A stretch of DNA of 64,000 nt from an uncultured Bacteroidales bacterium (GCA_934728255.1 CAKVEC010000005.1:89958-153957), one strand, 5' to 3'. Shown: positions 49,057 to 57,249, numbered from the stretch's first letter. The notes: generated by a model from the sequence alone, not told the origin. A program made the numbers and translations.

Positions 49057-50382
49057 ATGGCAAAAGCATTTCAAAAGATTTACACCAAGATTACGGCTAT
49101 CACCAAGGCGACTTGCTCGTTGAAAGCCGAGGGGGTGGGTAACGATGAACTCGCTACCGTAAACGGCAAACTTGCCCAGGTCGTTAAGATTATGGGCGAT
49201 GATGTTACGCTCCAGGTGTTCCAAGGCACGGAGGGTATCCCTACCAACGCCGAAGTGGTATTCTTGGGCAAGGCTCCGTCGCTGTGCGTGAGCGACCAAC
49301 TCGCCGGACGTTTCTTCAACGCCTACGGCGAACCGATTGATGGCGGACCTGCTGTGGAAGGTGAGGAGGTGGAGATTGGCGGTCCGAGTGTGAACCCTGT
49401 GCGTCGTAAGCAACCATCGGAACTGATTGCTACAGGTATTGCGGGTATCGACTTGAACAACACCCTCGTTTCCGGTCAGAAGATTCCGTTCTTTGCCGAC
49501 CCCGACCAGCCGTACAACCAAGTGATGGCTAATGTGGCACTGCGTGCTGAAGCCGACAAAATTATCTTGGGTGGTATGGGACTGACCAACGACGATTACC
49601 TCTATTTCAAAAATGTATTCTCCAATGCCGGTGTGCTCGATCGTATCGTGTCGTTTGTGAATACCACCGAGAACCCACCTGTTGAACGTTTGCTTATCCC
49701 CGATATGGCACTTACGGCAGCCGAGTATTTCGCTGTACAGAAGCATGAGAAGGTGCTGGTTCTGCTGACCGATATGACGCTCTACGCCGATGCACTCGCT
49801 ATCGTCAGCAACCGTATGGATCAGATCCCGAGCAAGGACTCTATGCCGGGTTCGCTCTATTCCGACTTGGCTAAAATTTACGAGAAAGCCGTGCAGTTCC
49901 CCGAGGAAGCAGGTGGCGGAAGTATCACCATTATTGCCGTTACGACCCTTTCGGGCGGCGACATTACGCACGCTATTCCTGATAACACGGGTTACATCAC
50001 CGAGGGACAGTTGTATCTCCGCCGTGATTCCGACATCGGAAAAGTCATCGTTGATCCTTTCCGTTCGCTGTCGCGTCTGAAACAATTGGTTGCAGGTAAG
50101 AAAACGCGCGAAGACCATCCACAGGTAATGAATGCTGCTGTTCGTTTGTATGCCGATGCGGCTAATGCCAAGACCAAGAAAGAAAACGGTTTCGACCTTA
50201 CCGACTACGATGAGCGTTGTTTGGCGTTTGCCAAAGACTACTCGCGTGAGATTTTGGCTATTGATGTCAATATCAACACCACGCAGATGTTGGATATCGC
50301 TTGGACGCTCTTTGCTAAATACTTCAAACCGGAAGAGGTCAATATAAAACAAGCCCTCATTGATAAATATTGGGCAAAATAA
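49057..50382 (+). CDS. ntpB: V-type ATPase subunit B
   Basis: 441 residues; non-catalytic partner of A in the head, no intact Walker A. Recognisable by GRFFNAYGEPIDGGP, SGQKIPFFADPDQPYNQVMA, LTDMTLYADALAIVSNRMDQ and the tail EEVNIKQALIDKYW. It starts 5 bp after subunit A, consistent with balanced translation. Confidence 0.96.
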   Translation: MAKAFQKIYTKITAITKATCSLKAEGVGNDELATVNGKLAQVVKIMGDDVTLQVFQGTEGIPTNAEVVFLGKAPSLCVSDQLAGRFFNAYGEPIDGGPAVEGEEVEIGGPSVNPVRRKQPSELIATGIAGIDLNNTLVSGQKIPFFADPDQPYNQVMANVALRAEADKIILGGMGLTNDDYLYFKNVFSNAGVLDRIVSFVNTTENPPVERLLIPDMALTAAEYFAVQKHEKVLVLLTDMTLYADALAIVSNRMDQIPSKDSMPGSLYSDLAKIYEKAVQFPEEAGGGSITIIAVTTLSGGDITHAIPDNTGYITEGQLYLRRDSDIGKVIVDPFRSLSRLKQLVAGKKTREDHPQVMNAAVRLYADAANAKTKKENGFDLTDYDERCLAFAKDYSREILAIDVNINTTQMLDIAWTLFAKYFKPEEVNIKQALIDKYWAK

Positions 50383-50392
50383 GTAAGTTTTC

Positions 50393-51016
50393 ATGGCAAT
50401 TACTTATCAATTCAACAAAACATCCTTGCAGGCACTTGAGAAAAATCTCAAGATGCGGCAACGCACCCTTCCGACGCTTCAGAGCAAAGAGTCGGCACTC
50501 CGTCTCGAGGTGAAAAAAGCCAAGAAAGAGATTGCCGAACTTGATGAGGAGGTCAACCGCCGCATTAAGGATTATGACCAGATGCTTGCTCTATGGGGGG
50601 AATTTGATACTACCCTCATCCACGTGGACGATGTGCGGATGTCTGTCAAGAAGATTGCAGGTGTGCGTATCCCCGTGTTGGAAGAGGTGGTCTATTCCAC
50701 CAAGGATTTCAGTCTGTTCTCCAGCCCAAAATGGTTTGCTGACGGATTTGAGCAACTCAAGGCAATTGCCGATGTTGGTATCCGCCAAGAGTTTGTGCGC
50801 CGCAAGGTGGAATTGCTGGAGTATGCCCGAAAGAAAACCACACAGAAAGTAAATCTTTTTGAGAAGGTGCAGATTCCGGGCTATCAAGACGCTATTCGTA
50901 AGATTAAACGCTTTATGGAAGACGAGGAGAATCTATCCAAGTCGAGCCAAAAGATAGTAAAAGCCAAGCGCGAGGCGGAAGCCCGTGAGGAACAAGAAAG
51001 GGAGGCTGCTGTATGA
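50393..51016 (+). CDS. ntpD: V-type ATPase subunit D
   Basis: 207-residue rotor shaft subunit: long N- and C-terminal helices forming a coiled coil (FNKTSLQALEKNLKMRQRTL, and KIVKAKREAEAREEQEREAA at the end) and a short central section (PVLEEVVYSTKDFSLFSSP). It overlaps the start of subunit I by 4 bp (ATGA). Confidence 0.93.
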   Translation: MAITYQFNKTSLQALEKNLKMRQRTLPTLQSKESALRLEVKKAKKEIAELDEEVNRRIKDYDQMLALWGEFDTTLIHVDDVRMSVKKIAGVRIPVLEEVVYSTKDFSLFSSPKWFADGFEQLKAIADVGIRQEFVRRKVELLEYARKKTTQKVNLFEKVQIPGYQDAIRKIKRFMEDEENLSKSSQKIVKAKREAEAREEQEREAAV

Positions 51017-52776
51017 TTACACAAATGAAAAAATACACCTTCTTGGTGTTCCACCGCGACTATGAGGCGTTCCTTGAGCAACTGCGCAATCTCGGCGTGG
51101 TGCATATCACGGAGAAAGCCGCTGGCGTAGCAGATGATGCGCATTTGCAGGCACTTTTGCAGAAAGCCGATTTGCTCAAAAAGACCATCGCACAGGGCGC
51201 ACCCGACCAACTCTTGCAGGAGAAAGCCAATATCGAACAGCGTATTGCCGCCACACGCAAGGAAGCAGAACGTATGGCTGTTTGGGGCGATTTCTCAGCA
51301 GAGCGTATTGCCGAATTGCGCCAAGCAGGCTATGAGTTACGCTACTATACATGTGCCAAGTCGAAGTTCTCGGACGAGTTGGGTATAGCCCTCACAACTA
51401 TAGGTGCCACTACTTATTTTGTACAGGTAGTCAAAGCGGGGGAGACACCTGCCGAGTTACCGGATTTCTGTCAGCAACAGACGCTTAACGAGAAATCGGC
51501 AACTGACTTGCAAAAGGACATTGATGGGCTCAATGGCTTGCTAGTAGCGCAAAATGCACGCATCGAACTCTGGGCTAAAGAGAACCTGCAGAAACATAAA
51601 GACGAACTGCAAGATACACTTCATCAGATTGACTGGCAGCGTGTTACGCTCAATACGGATACCATTGCCGAAGGCAGTTTGAAACTCCTCGAAGGTTTCT
51701 GCCCGATTGATAAAGAGCAGGAACTCAACCAACTCCTTGAGCAGCAAAGCGTTTACTATCAAGAGGAAGACCCCACCGAGACTGACAACACGCCTATCAA
51801 ACTGCACAACAACCGCTTTACCAAGATGTTCGAGTGCCTCACGGGGATGTATGGCTGGCCGTCGTATGGTGAGTTTGACCCCACGCCGATTCTTGGACCG
51901 TTCTTCCTGCTGTTCTTCGCTATCTGTATGGGCGATTGTGGTTATGGATTACTCCTTATATTGATAGGTATACTCATCTCCAAAGGCAAACTCAAGATAC
52001 AGATGTTCGAAGGTCTCGGACCGATCATCACTACCTTGGGGGTTGGCACGGCTGTTATAGGTTTCTTCTTGGGAACATTCTTTGGTATTGACCTTTATAC
52101 TGCCTCATGGGTACCGGATGTACTCAAATCGGTGATGATCAAGGGTACTGTCAGCGTTGCCGGTTCATCATATGATATTCAGATGGTTATGGCACTTTGC
52201 ATTGGTGTCTTCCATATCTGCTTGGCTATGGTGGTGAAGGCTATATGCTATACCAAACGCTTTGGTTTCAAGGAGAATATCTCCACTTGGGGGTGGCTCT
52301 TGCTCATCGTCGGCGGACTGATTGTTCTGCTGCTCGGTATGACACACCTTTTCCCCGAGGAGGTTACCAAATGGCTGCTTATCGGTATCGCCGCTGTTTC
52401 GGCTTTGGGTATTTACATATTCAATAAACCGGGTCGTAACCCGCTGATTAATATCGGTGCAGGCTTGTGGGACACCTACAATATGGCTACGGGTATCTTG
52501 GGCGATGTACTTTCGTATATCCGTCTCTATGCCCTCGGGTTGGCTGGTGGTATGCTTGGTGGTGCATTCAATAATCTTGCAGGGATGGTACTTGGTACCA
52601 ACCCCACATGGCAATGGCTGCCGTTTGTTATCATTTTGCTGATTGGGCATGCGCTCAACTTGGCTATGTCGGCTCTCGGTGCGTTTGTTCACCCTTTGCG
52701 TCTGAGTTTTGTGGAGTATTTCAAAAATTCGGGTTACGAGGGAAAAGGTACGCTCTATAAGCCTTTCGCCAAATAA
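51013..52776 (+). CDS. ntpI: V-type ATPase subunit I (a-type stator)
   Basis: 587 residues. N-terminal half cytoplasmic (MKKYTFLVFHRDYEAFLEQL, with coiled coils), C-terminal half with eight membrane helices from about residue 295 (GPFFLLFFAICMGDCGYGLL) to the end. The essential half-channel Arg lies in LSYIRLYALGLAGGMLGGAF (helix 7). It forms the ion path with the K ring. Shorter than typical 640-660-residue forms, as in other Bacteroidota. Confidence 0.94.
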   Translation: MITQMKKYTFLVFHRDYEAFLEQLRNLGVVHITEKAAGVADDAHLQALLQKADLLKKTIAQGAPDQLLQEKANIEQRIAATRKEAERMAVWGDFSAERIAELRQAGYELRYYTCAKSKFSDELGIALTTIGATTYFVQVVKAGETPAELPDFCQQQTLNEKSATDLQKDIDGLNGLLVAQNARIELWAKENLQKHKDELQDTLHQIDWQRVTLNTDTIAEGSLKLLEGFCPIDKEQELNQLLEQQSVYYQEEDPTETDNTPIKLHNNRFTKMFECLTGMYGWPSYGEFDPTPILGPFFLLFFAICMGDCGYGLLLILIGILISKGKLKIQMFEGLGPIITTLGVGTAVIGFFLGTFFGIDLYTASWVPDVLKSVMIKGTVSVAGSSYDIQMVMALCIGVFHICLAMVVKAICYTKRFGFKENISTWGWLLLIVGGLIVLLLGMTHLFPEEVTKWLLIGIAAVSALGIYIFNKPGRNPLINIGAGLWDTYNMATGILGDVLSYIRLYALGLAGGMLGGAFNNLAGMVLGTNPTWQWLPFVIILLIGHALNLAMSALGAFVHPLRLSFVEYFKNSGYEGKGTLYKPFAK

Positions 52777-52780
52777 TGCC

Positions 52781-52825
52781 TTAAAGGACTTTAATGACAT
52801 TAATGACCTTAAGGACTTTACTACT
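52781..52825 (+). repeat. 9-bp tandem array, family F (5 units)
   Basis: TTAAAGGAC, TTTAATGAC, ATTAATGAC, CTTAAGGAC, TTTACTACT between subunits I and K. Related to the array at 10634-10678. Confidence 0.75.
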
Positions 52826-52859
52826 AAAATAATAAACAAATAAAAACAATACACTTATT

Positions 52860-53279
52860 ATGAACGAAATTTTAGGTTATCTCGGTTGGGGACTGATGTT
52901 GGGTCTCGCCGGAATCGGTTCTTCCTATGGTACCACTATTGCAGGTAAGGCTGCAGAGGGTGCGCTCAAAAAGAACAAAGACAAATCAAGCAGTTACATG
53001 ATTCTTTCCGCCCTCCCTGCTACGCAAGGTCTGTATGGTTTCGTGGCTTTCCTTATGTGGATGGGCAAAGACTTTGCTGCTAATGGTGCTATGTATTTTG
53101 CTGTAGGTCTGGCTGTTGGATTGGTTTGCCTATTCTCGGGTATCCGCCAGGGGCAAGTCTGCGCCAATGGTATTGCTGGTATCGCAGCAGGTCATGATGT
53201 ACAAACCAACACAATGATCTACGCCGCTCTTCCTGAGTTCTATGCTATTTTGTCGTTGGTGGCTGCCCTGATGATTTAA
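52860..53279 (+). CDS. ntpK: V-type ATPase subunit K (ring proteolipid, sodium-type site)
   Basis: 139 residues, four helices as two hairpins (doubled c-subunit). The ring carries the transported ion. Residues matching the Enterococcus hirae sodium site are all there: LPATQGLYGF (Leu, Thr, Gln of helix 2), SGIRQGQV (Gln of helix 3) and LPEFYAILSL (the ion-carrying Glu of helix 4). Only the second hairpin has the acid, normal for this subunit. This points to Na+ rather than H+ as coupling ion, from residue matching only. Last gene of the operon, followed by a terminator. Confidence 0.93.
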   Translation: MNEILGYLGWGLMLGLAGIGSSYGTTIAGKAAEGALKKNKDKSSSYMILSALPATQGLYGFVAFLMWMGKDFAANGAMYFAVGLAVGLVCLFSGIRQGQVCANGIAGIAAGHDVQTNTMIYAALPEFYAILSLVAALMI

Positions 53280-53306
53280 TCGGTAACAAACAAATTTTCT
53301 ATATCT

Positions 53307-53338
53307 AAAACGGTCTTCCCTTTGTGGAAGACCGTTTT
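53307..53338 (+). terminator. V-ATPase operon terminator
   Basis: Perfect 13-bp stem AAAACGGTCTTCC / GGAAGACCGTTTT. Confidence 0.85.
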
Positions 53339-53426
53339 GGTAACAGCCTTTCTCTATTGTCCAAAACGCACAAAATATGCATATAATTACACATTGTGCA
53401 TTATACATTGCGTACAAAAATGTCGA

Positions 53427-53459
53427 GTGGATGCCATGTGGATACCGTGTGGATACGCA
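53427..53459 (+). repeat. 11-bp tandem array, family D (3 units)
   Basis: GTGGATGCCAT, GTGGATACCGT, GTGGATACGCA; same family as 25427-25459. Confidence 0.85.
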
Positions 53460-53492
53460 GAGCATAAGGCAAAGAAAATCGGAACATTCTAT

Positions 53493-53519
53493 GCATACTA
53501 ATTATTAATTTTTAATTTC
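53493..53519 (+). repeat. AT-rich leader element (vi)
   Basis: Begins GCATACTAATTATTAATT, ends seven bases before the ATG at 53527, 33 bp after the 11-bp array. Confidence 0.75.
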
Positions 53520-53526
53520 AAATACT

Positions 53527-54573
53527 ATGTTATTTCATGTCTATGGCGCAGATGCGCTTTCGCAGTGGCTTATGCTGCTGGCGGTTTTGGTCGGACTGAT
53601 TCTTTTCAACGAGTTCGCCCGCCGTACCAAGTGGGGGGGAATTATCACTTTCGGTGTTATTCCTACGGCACTTACCATCTATTTCCTTGCTATCGCCATC
53701 GGTGCGCAATGTGGTGCCGAATGGGCGCTCAACAACCCGACGCATCTCTATATGGGCGGGTGGTTCCATTATGCAAAACTCTATGCCGCTCTTGCGGGAT
53801 GTATCGGTTTTATGCTCATCAAGTATGAAATCGGTATCGGCAAACAGCATTGGTTCCGCTGCTTCCCGTTTGTTATCGTGGCTATCAATATCCTCATTGC
53901 CGTATGCTCTGACTTCGAGTCGGCTATTACGGGGTGGGGTGTATGGCGCCTTTCCAACGAGGGAGTTTGGCTCTATGGCGGTTGGCACAACGTGATGAAT
54001 GGTATCGCCGGTTTGCTTAATATCTTTTGTATGACGGCTTGGTGGTCGGTCTATTCGTCAAAAGACAAAACCGATATGCTGTGGCCTGATATGACGTGGG
54101 TCTATATCCTTGTCTATGATGTCTGGAATTTTGCCTATACGTACAACTGTCTGCCTACTCACTCGTGGTATTGCGGTGTAGCCCTGCTCCTTGCGCCTAC
54201 CATTGCGGCTATCTGCTGGAACCGTGGCGGGTGGATTCAAAACCGTGCTAACACGTTGGCTATCTGGTGTATGTTTGCTCAGTGCTTCCCCTTGTTCCAG
54301 GAGGTATTTGCCGCTACGGGCGAGAAAGCACATAGTTGGGTGGTTCTCCCGTCGCTCTATGCCGATGGTACCCTCAATGGTATTGAGGCTGGTACTAGCG
54401 TCAATGCCGATCCTACGGCTATGACTGTTGTCAGTGCTTTGGCTCTGATTGTTAATGTTATCGCTTTGGGATATATCATCTACCAGGCTAAGAAGCGCCA
54501 CATCAACCCGTATACTACCGATGTCTTTGTCAATCAGAAATATTACAAAGACGCCGCTGCCCGTATGGCATAA
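53527..54573 (+). CDS. Multi-pass membrane protein, DUF5692-like
   Basis: 348 residues, nine or ten hydrophobic helices spread along the whole length, many Trp and Tyr (WGVWRLSNEGVWLYGGWHNV, WVYILVYDVWNFAYTYNCLP). I believe it belongs to DUF5692, a Bacteroidota/Firmicutes membrane family of unknown function; no catalytic motif is evident. Single gene, preceded by an 11-bp array and AT-rich leader, followed by a terminator. It may be a transporter or intramembrane enzyme; nothing in the neighbours helps. Confidence 0.75.
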   Translation: MLFHVYGADALSQWLMLLAVLVGLILFNEFARRTKWGGIITFGVIPTALTIYFLAIAIGAQCGAEWALNNPTHLYMGGWFHYAKLYAALAGCIGFMLIKYEIGIGKQHWFRCFPFVIVAINILIAVCSDFESAITGWGVWRLSNEGVWLYGGWHNVMNGIAGLLNIFCMTAWWSVYSSKDKTDMLWPDMTWVYILVYDVWNFAYTYNCLPTHSWYCGVALLLAPTIAAICWNRGGWIQNRANTLAIWCMFAQCFPLFQEVFAATGEKAHSWVVLPSLYADGTLNGIEAGTSVNADPTAMTVVSALALIVNVIALGYIIYQAKKRHINPYTTDVFVNQKYYKDAAARMA

Positions 54574-54596
54574 TAGCGCCCGTTCGCGATTATAAT

Positions 54597-54634
54597 AAAA
54601 AAGAGGCTGCTCCATATGGGGTAGTCTCTTTTGT
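54597..54634 (+). terminator. Terminator of DUF5692-like gene
   Basis: AAAAGAGGCTGCTCC / GGGGTAGTCTCTTTT imperfect stem with ATAT loop. Confidence 0.75.
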
Positions 54635-54697
54635 TAACCCTATTCGGTTGATGTGCTGCGATTACCGGTTTTTTCTGGGTTTGGTAACGCAAGATAT

Positions 54698-54729
54698 TTG
54701 CACATTCCATTTTTTTGCTGTACCTTTGC
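54698..54729 (+). promoter_or_regulatory. recR operon promoter
   Basis: TTG 54698-54700, 20-bp spacer, TACCTTTGC 54721-54729. It rules out an ATG-like start at 54715 and leaves GTG 54751. Confidence 0.85.
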
Positions 54730-54750
54730 AGTACAAACAAGAATTTTTCT

Positions 54751-55371
54751 GTGAGTCAATACCCCTCGATATTATTGGAGAATGCCGTTAATCAGTTTGC
54801 CTCCCTTCCCGGAATGGGACGCAAGACCGCATTGCGCTTGGTATTATATTTGCTCAAGCAGTCCGACAAAGATGTCGAAGCGTTTGCGGGGGCTCTGACA
54901 AGGCTCAAAACGGATGTACACTATTGTCGTATTTGCCACAATATATCTGACCAAGAGGTTTGCCCGATATGCCAATCACATCGCCGCGACCGGCAGACTA
55001 TTTGCGTAGTGGAAAATGTACAGGACGTGATGTCTATTGAGAATACGGGGCAGTATTCCGGGCTATATCACGTCTTGGGTGGAATTATCTCTCCAATGGA
55101 CGGAGTCGGACCCAAGGACATTGAGATTGACTCACTCATATCTCGTATCGAACCGGAAGATATACAGGAGGTTATACTCGCTTTGCCCACTACTATGGAG
55201 GGCGATACGACCAACTTTTATATCTACCGCCGTTTGCAGAATGCGGGGTTTGCCACAATGCCCAAAATCAGTCAGATTGCACGCGGTGTGGCGGTAGGAA
55301 ACGAACTGGAATATACCGACGAGATAACGCTCGGTCGCTCAATTATCAACCGAATAGATTTCAAAGTCTGA
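54751..55371 (+). CDS. recR: Recombination protein RecR, GTG start
   Basis: 206 residues; loads RecA at gaps with RecF/RecO. N-terminal helix-hairpin-helix (FASLPGMGRKTALRLVLYLL), C4 zinc finger (CRICHNISDQEVCPIC), Toprim domain (TICVVENVQDVMSIENTGQY, with the YHVLGGIISPMDGVGP motif). The start is GTG at 54751: SQYPSILLENAVNQF matches family N-termini, and the promoter ends at 54729. The stop overlaps the next ATG (TGATG). Confidence 0.95.
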   Translation: MSQYPSILLENAVNQFASLPGMGRKTALRLVLYLLKQSDKDVEAFAGALTRLKTDVHYCRICHNISDQEVCPICQSHRRDRQTICVVENVQDVMSIENTGQYSGLYHVLGGIISPMDGVGPKDIEIDSLISRIEPEDIQEVILALPTTMEGDTTNFYIYRRLQNAGFATMPKISQIARGVAVGNELEYTDEITLGRSIINRIDFKV

Positions 55372-55835
55372 TGGAACAAAAGATTGCTCGCCAATTGAAT
55401 TGGTATTATTATGGAATGATGGTGCTTGCTCTTGTGGCAATGGTTGTTATGTACCTGTTGGTCTCCAATGGGACGGTTGTTGTTATTGATACTATGTCCA
55501 CTGCAGGCAAAGTGCTGCAGTACATTGTTATCTTTGATGCACTTATTACTATCCCCTTGGGGCTTTATGGTTTTAAGCGTATGTGCGACAAGATCCGCAA
55601 TATCGAGGACGAAGACCGGAAATTCTCGCTCTATCGCCGTTATGCTGCTATTCGCATTGTACTTGTCAGCAATGCTATGGTGTTTGGTATCATTGCTTTC
55701 TATTGGTTAGGCGGCTACCGTTCTATGCTGTGGGTGGCGGCTATTGCGGCTATCAGTTGGTATTTTACCAAACCCACTGCCCGCAAGATACAAATCGAAC
55801 TTGCCCCTAAGCAAGACAACGAGGAAACCTACTAA
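55371..55835 (+). CDS. Small membrane protein of unknown function
   Basis: 154 residues with four hydrophobic helices (about 14-33, 40-63, 86-108, 115-132) and a charged cytoplasmic end (KIQIELAPKQDNEET). No family motif recognised. Start overlaps recR stop by one base, so translation is coupled. Probably conserved as a passenger in the recR unit. Confidence 0.7.
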   Translation: MEQKIARQLNWYYYGMMVLALVAMVVMYLLVSNGTVVVIDTMSTAGKVLQYIVIFDALITIPLGLYGFKRMCDKIRNIEDEDRKFSLYRRYAAIRIVLVSNAMVFGIIAFYWLGGYRSMLWVAAIAAISWYFTKPTARKIQIELAPKQDNEETY

Positions 55836-55875
55836 TTTCTATCTTTCTATTATTCTATCTTTCTATCATCCTATG
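55836..55875 (+). repeat. 8-bp tandem array (5 units) running into a start codon
   Basis: TTTCTATC, TTTCTATT, ATTCTATC, TTTCTATC, ATCCTATG; the last unit contains the ATG of the next gene. The related complement fills the gap before mnmA (15124-15147). Confidence 0.8.
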
Positions 55876-56295
55876 ACTATCGCTGTTGATTTCGACGGAA
55901 CCATTGTTACTCACGAATACCCCCGTATCGGAAAACCGATACCGTTTGCTATTCAGACTTTGAAAAAACTGCAAAACGAAGACCACCATCAGATTATTCT
56001 TTGGTCTGTTCGCGAGGGAGAATTGCTACAAGAGGCTGTGGACTATTGCAAATCGCGTGGCTTGGAGTTTTATGCGGTTAATTCGAACTATCCGGAGGAA
56101 GACCCTGCTACACGCCCCAACCGTAAACTGACTGCCGACCTGTTTATCGATGATCGTAATCTTGGCGGACTGCCCGATTGGGGGGTGATATATCAGATGA
56201 TTCATACAGGTAATGCGTTGAAGCCCGTTCCGCAAGCGGACGCTGAAACTAATGCTACCAAGAAAGGCTTTTTTTCAAAACTATTTGGAGCATAA
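55873..56295 (+). CDS. Small HAD-superfamily hydrolase (BT0820-like)
   Basis: 140 residues. Motif I IAVDFDGTIV at the very N-terminus, motif with Ser/Arg in IILWSVREGE, Lys in PNRKLTADLFIDDRNLGGLP with the acidic motif III. Compact HAD without a cap, like the structurally known Bacteroides protein BT0820. Expected to be a small phosphatase; substrate unknown. The frame is open upstream to 55744 inside the previous gene, but the ATG at 55873 gives the family start. Confidence 0.85.
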   Translation: MTIAVDFDGTIVTHEYPRIGKPIPFAIQTLKKLQNEDHHQIILWSVREGELLQEAVDYCKSRGLEFYAVNSNYPEEDPATRPNRKLTADLFIDDRNLGGLPDWGVIYQMIHTGNALKPVPQADAETNATKKGFFSKLFGA

Positions 56296-56787
56296 ATGGT
56301 ACGACTGCGCAAATTAGAACCATCAGACTTGCCGTTTCTCTATCAATGGGAAAACGATGCCGCTGTATGGGCGGATAGTGATACCCATAACCCACTTTCG
56401 CAGCAGGACCTGCGCAGTTACATCGAAAACACTACAGGCGATATCTACCGTGACGGACAACTGCGCTTGATTATCGAAAACGATACCGATCATTCTACGC
56501 TTGGCTGTGTCGATTTGTTCGATTTTGACCCACGCAATCGCAAAGCCGCTCTCGGACTATACGTCTCGCCCGAAGCACGAGGGAATAGAGTAGGGCAGGA
56601 GACGATGAAACTTTTGGAACACTACGCATTTGGTATGCTCAACTTGCGCATGCTTTATGCGGTAATACGCATTTCTAATGTAATATGCCTGTCATTGTAC
56701 CACTCGTTGGGATATGAACAGATAGCCGTCTTACCACAATGGACATTGGAAGGCGATGCCTGCCTGCTTGTAAAATACAATAAATAG
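56296..56787 (+). CDS. GNAT-family N-acetyltransferase
   Basis: 163 residues of the RimJ/RimL-like GNAT type: VRLRKLEPSDLPFLYQWEND at the start, acetyl-CoA loop near YVSPEARGNRVGQETMKLL, and LRMLYAVIRISNVICLSLYH with LGYEQIAVLPQWT at the end. It may acetylate a protein N-terminus, a polyamine or an antibiotic. Starts directly after the preceding stop codon. Confidence 0.88.
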   Translation: MVRLRKLEPSDLPFLYQWENDAAVWADSDTHNPLSQQDLRSYIENTTGDIYRDGQLRLIIENDTDHSTLGCVDLFDFDPRNRKAALGLYVSPEARGNRVGQETMKLLEHYAFGMLNLRMLYAVIRISNVICLSLYHSLGYEQIAVLPQWTLEGDACLLVKYNK

Positions 56788-56807
56788 CAGAAAAAAGCGA
56801 AAGACGC

Positions 56808-56839
56808 TTGCATAAGTCGGAAAAAAGCAGTACCTTTGC
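56808..56839 (+). promoter_or_regulatory. tRNA-Ser promoter
   Basis: TTG 56808-56810, 20-bp spacer with A-tract, TACCTTTGC 56831-56839, 22 bp before the tRNA. Confidence 0.85.
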
Positions 56840-56861
56840 ACCCGCTTTCGATGAGAGATAC

Positions 56862-56950
56862 GGAAAGTTGTCTGAGTGGTCGAAAGAGCCACACTCGAAA
56901 TGTGGTGTACGCATTACGTCGTACCGGGGGTTCGAATCCCTCACTTTCCG
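56862..56950 (+). tRNA. tRNA-Ser (anticodon CGA)
   Basis: Acceptor GGAAAGT (56862-56868) pairs with ACTTTCC (56943-56949), discriminator G. Anticodon stem CCACA/TGTGG with loop CTCGAAA gives CGA, reading UCG. The long variable arm (GTACG/CGTAC) is typical of serine tRNA; T-loop TTCGAAT. The full CCA end is not encoded. Confidence 0.95.
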
Positions 56951-56952
56951 CA
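56935..56952 (+). repeat. tRNA 3'-end direct repeat, left copy
   Basis: 18 bp AATCCCTCACTTTCCGCA, identical to 57197-57214; the kind of att repeat left by tRNA-targeting integrases. Confidence 0.75.
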
Positions 56953-56990
56953 AGTAGAAAACTCGGGAGAGTTGATACAGCAAACAAAGG

Positions 56991-57017
56991 AGTAGAGATT
57001 TATGCTCTACTTTTTTT
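56991..57017 (+). terminator. tRNA-Ser terminator
   Basis: AGTAGAG / CTCTACT stem, 7-nt loop, then seven T. Confidence 0.75.
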
Positions 57018-57075
57018 GTATCCGATAGTCTGCGTTGTAAGTCTGCTTACAAAAGAAGACTATCGGATACAAAAA
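57013..57075. repeat. Long hairpin, 19-bp arms
   Basis: TTTTTGTATCCGATAGTCT (57013-57031) pairs with 57057-57075; inside, TTGTAAG / CTTACAA (57035-57052) forms a second stem with TCTG loop. Confidence 0.85.
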
Positions 57076-57196
57076 GGAGTGAACGATGTGAACGGCTTGT
57101 TTGTTGTGGCTACTATACGAGTTTTCTACTTGCCAAGGATGCCTCTGGCAGCAGAAAGGGTATTGGGGGGAATTGCTGTAGGCAAGGCGGCGTCCC

Positions 57197-57214
57197 AATC
57201 CCTCACTTTCCGCA
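57197..57214 (+). repeat. tRNA 3'-end direct repeat, right copy
   Basis: Same 18 bp as 56935-56952, 262 bp downstream, without the rest of the tRNA. The stretch between the copies holds no gene. Confidence 0.75.
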
Positions 57215-57215
57215 C

Positions 57216-57249
57216 AAAAAAAGCCCAACTTGATCGGTTGGGCTTTTTT
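57216..57249. terminator. Bidirectional terminator
   Basis: AAAAAAAGCCCAAC / GTTGGGCTTTTTT stem, serving the HD gene on the minus strand. Confidence 0.85.

Larger units (their letters stand above)
56950..57133. repeat. Outer inverted repeat, 16-bp arms
   Basis: GCAAGTAGAAAACTCG (56950-56965) and its exact complement at 57118-57133 enclose the tRNA terminator and a second large hairpin. Confidence 0.85.

Noticed and set aside
57007..57228. 73-codon minus-strand frame over the tRNA-Ser flanking repeats
   Set aside because: It reads through hairpin arms and the tRNA fragment; typical spurious frame at tRNA loci.
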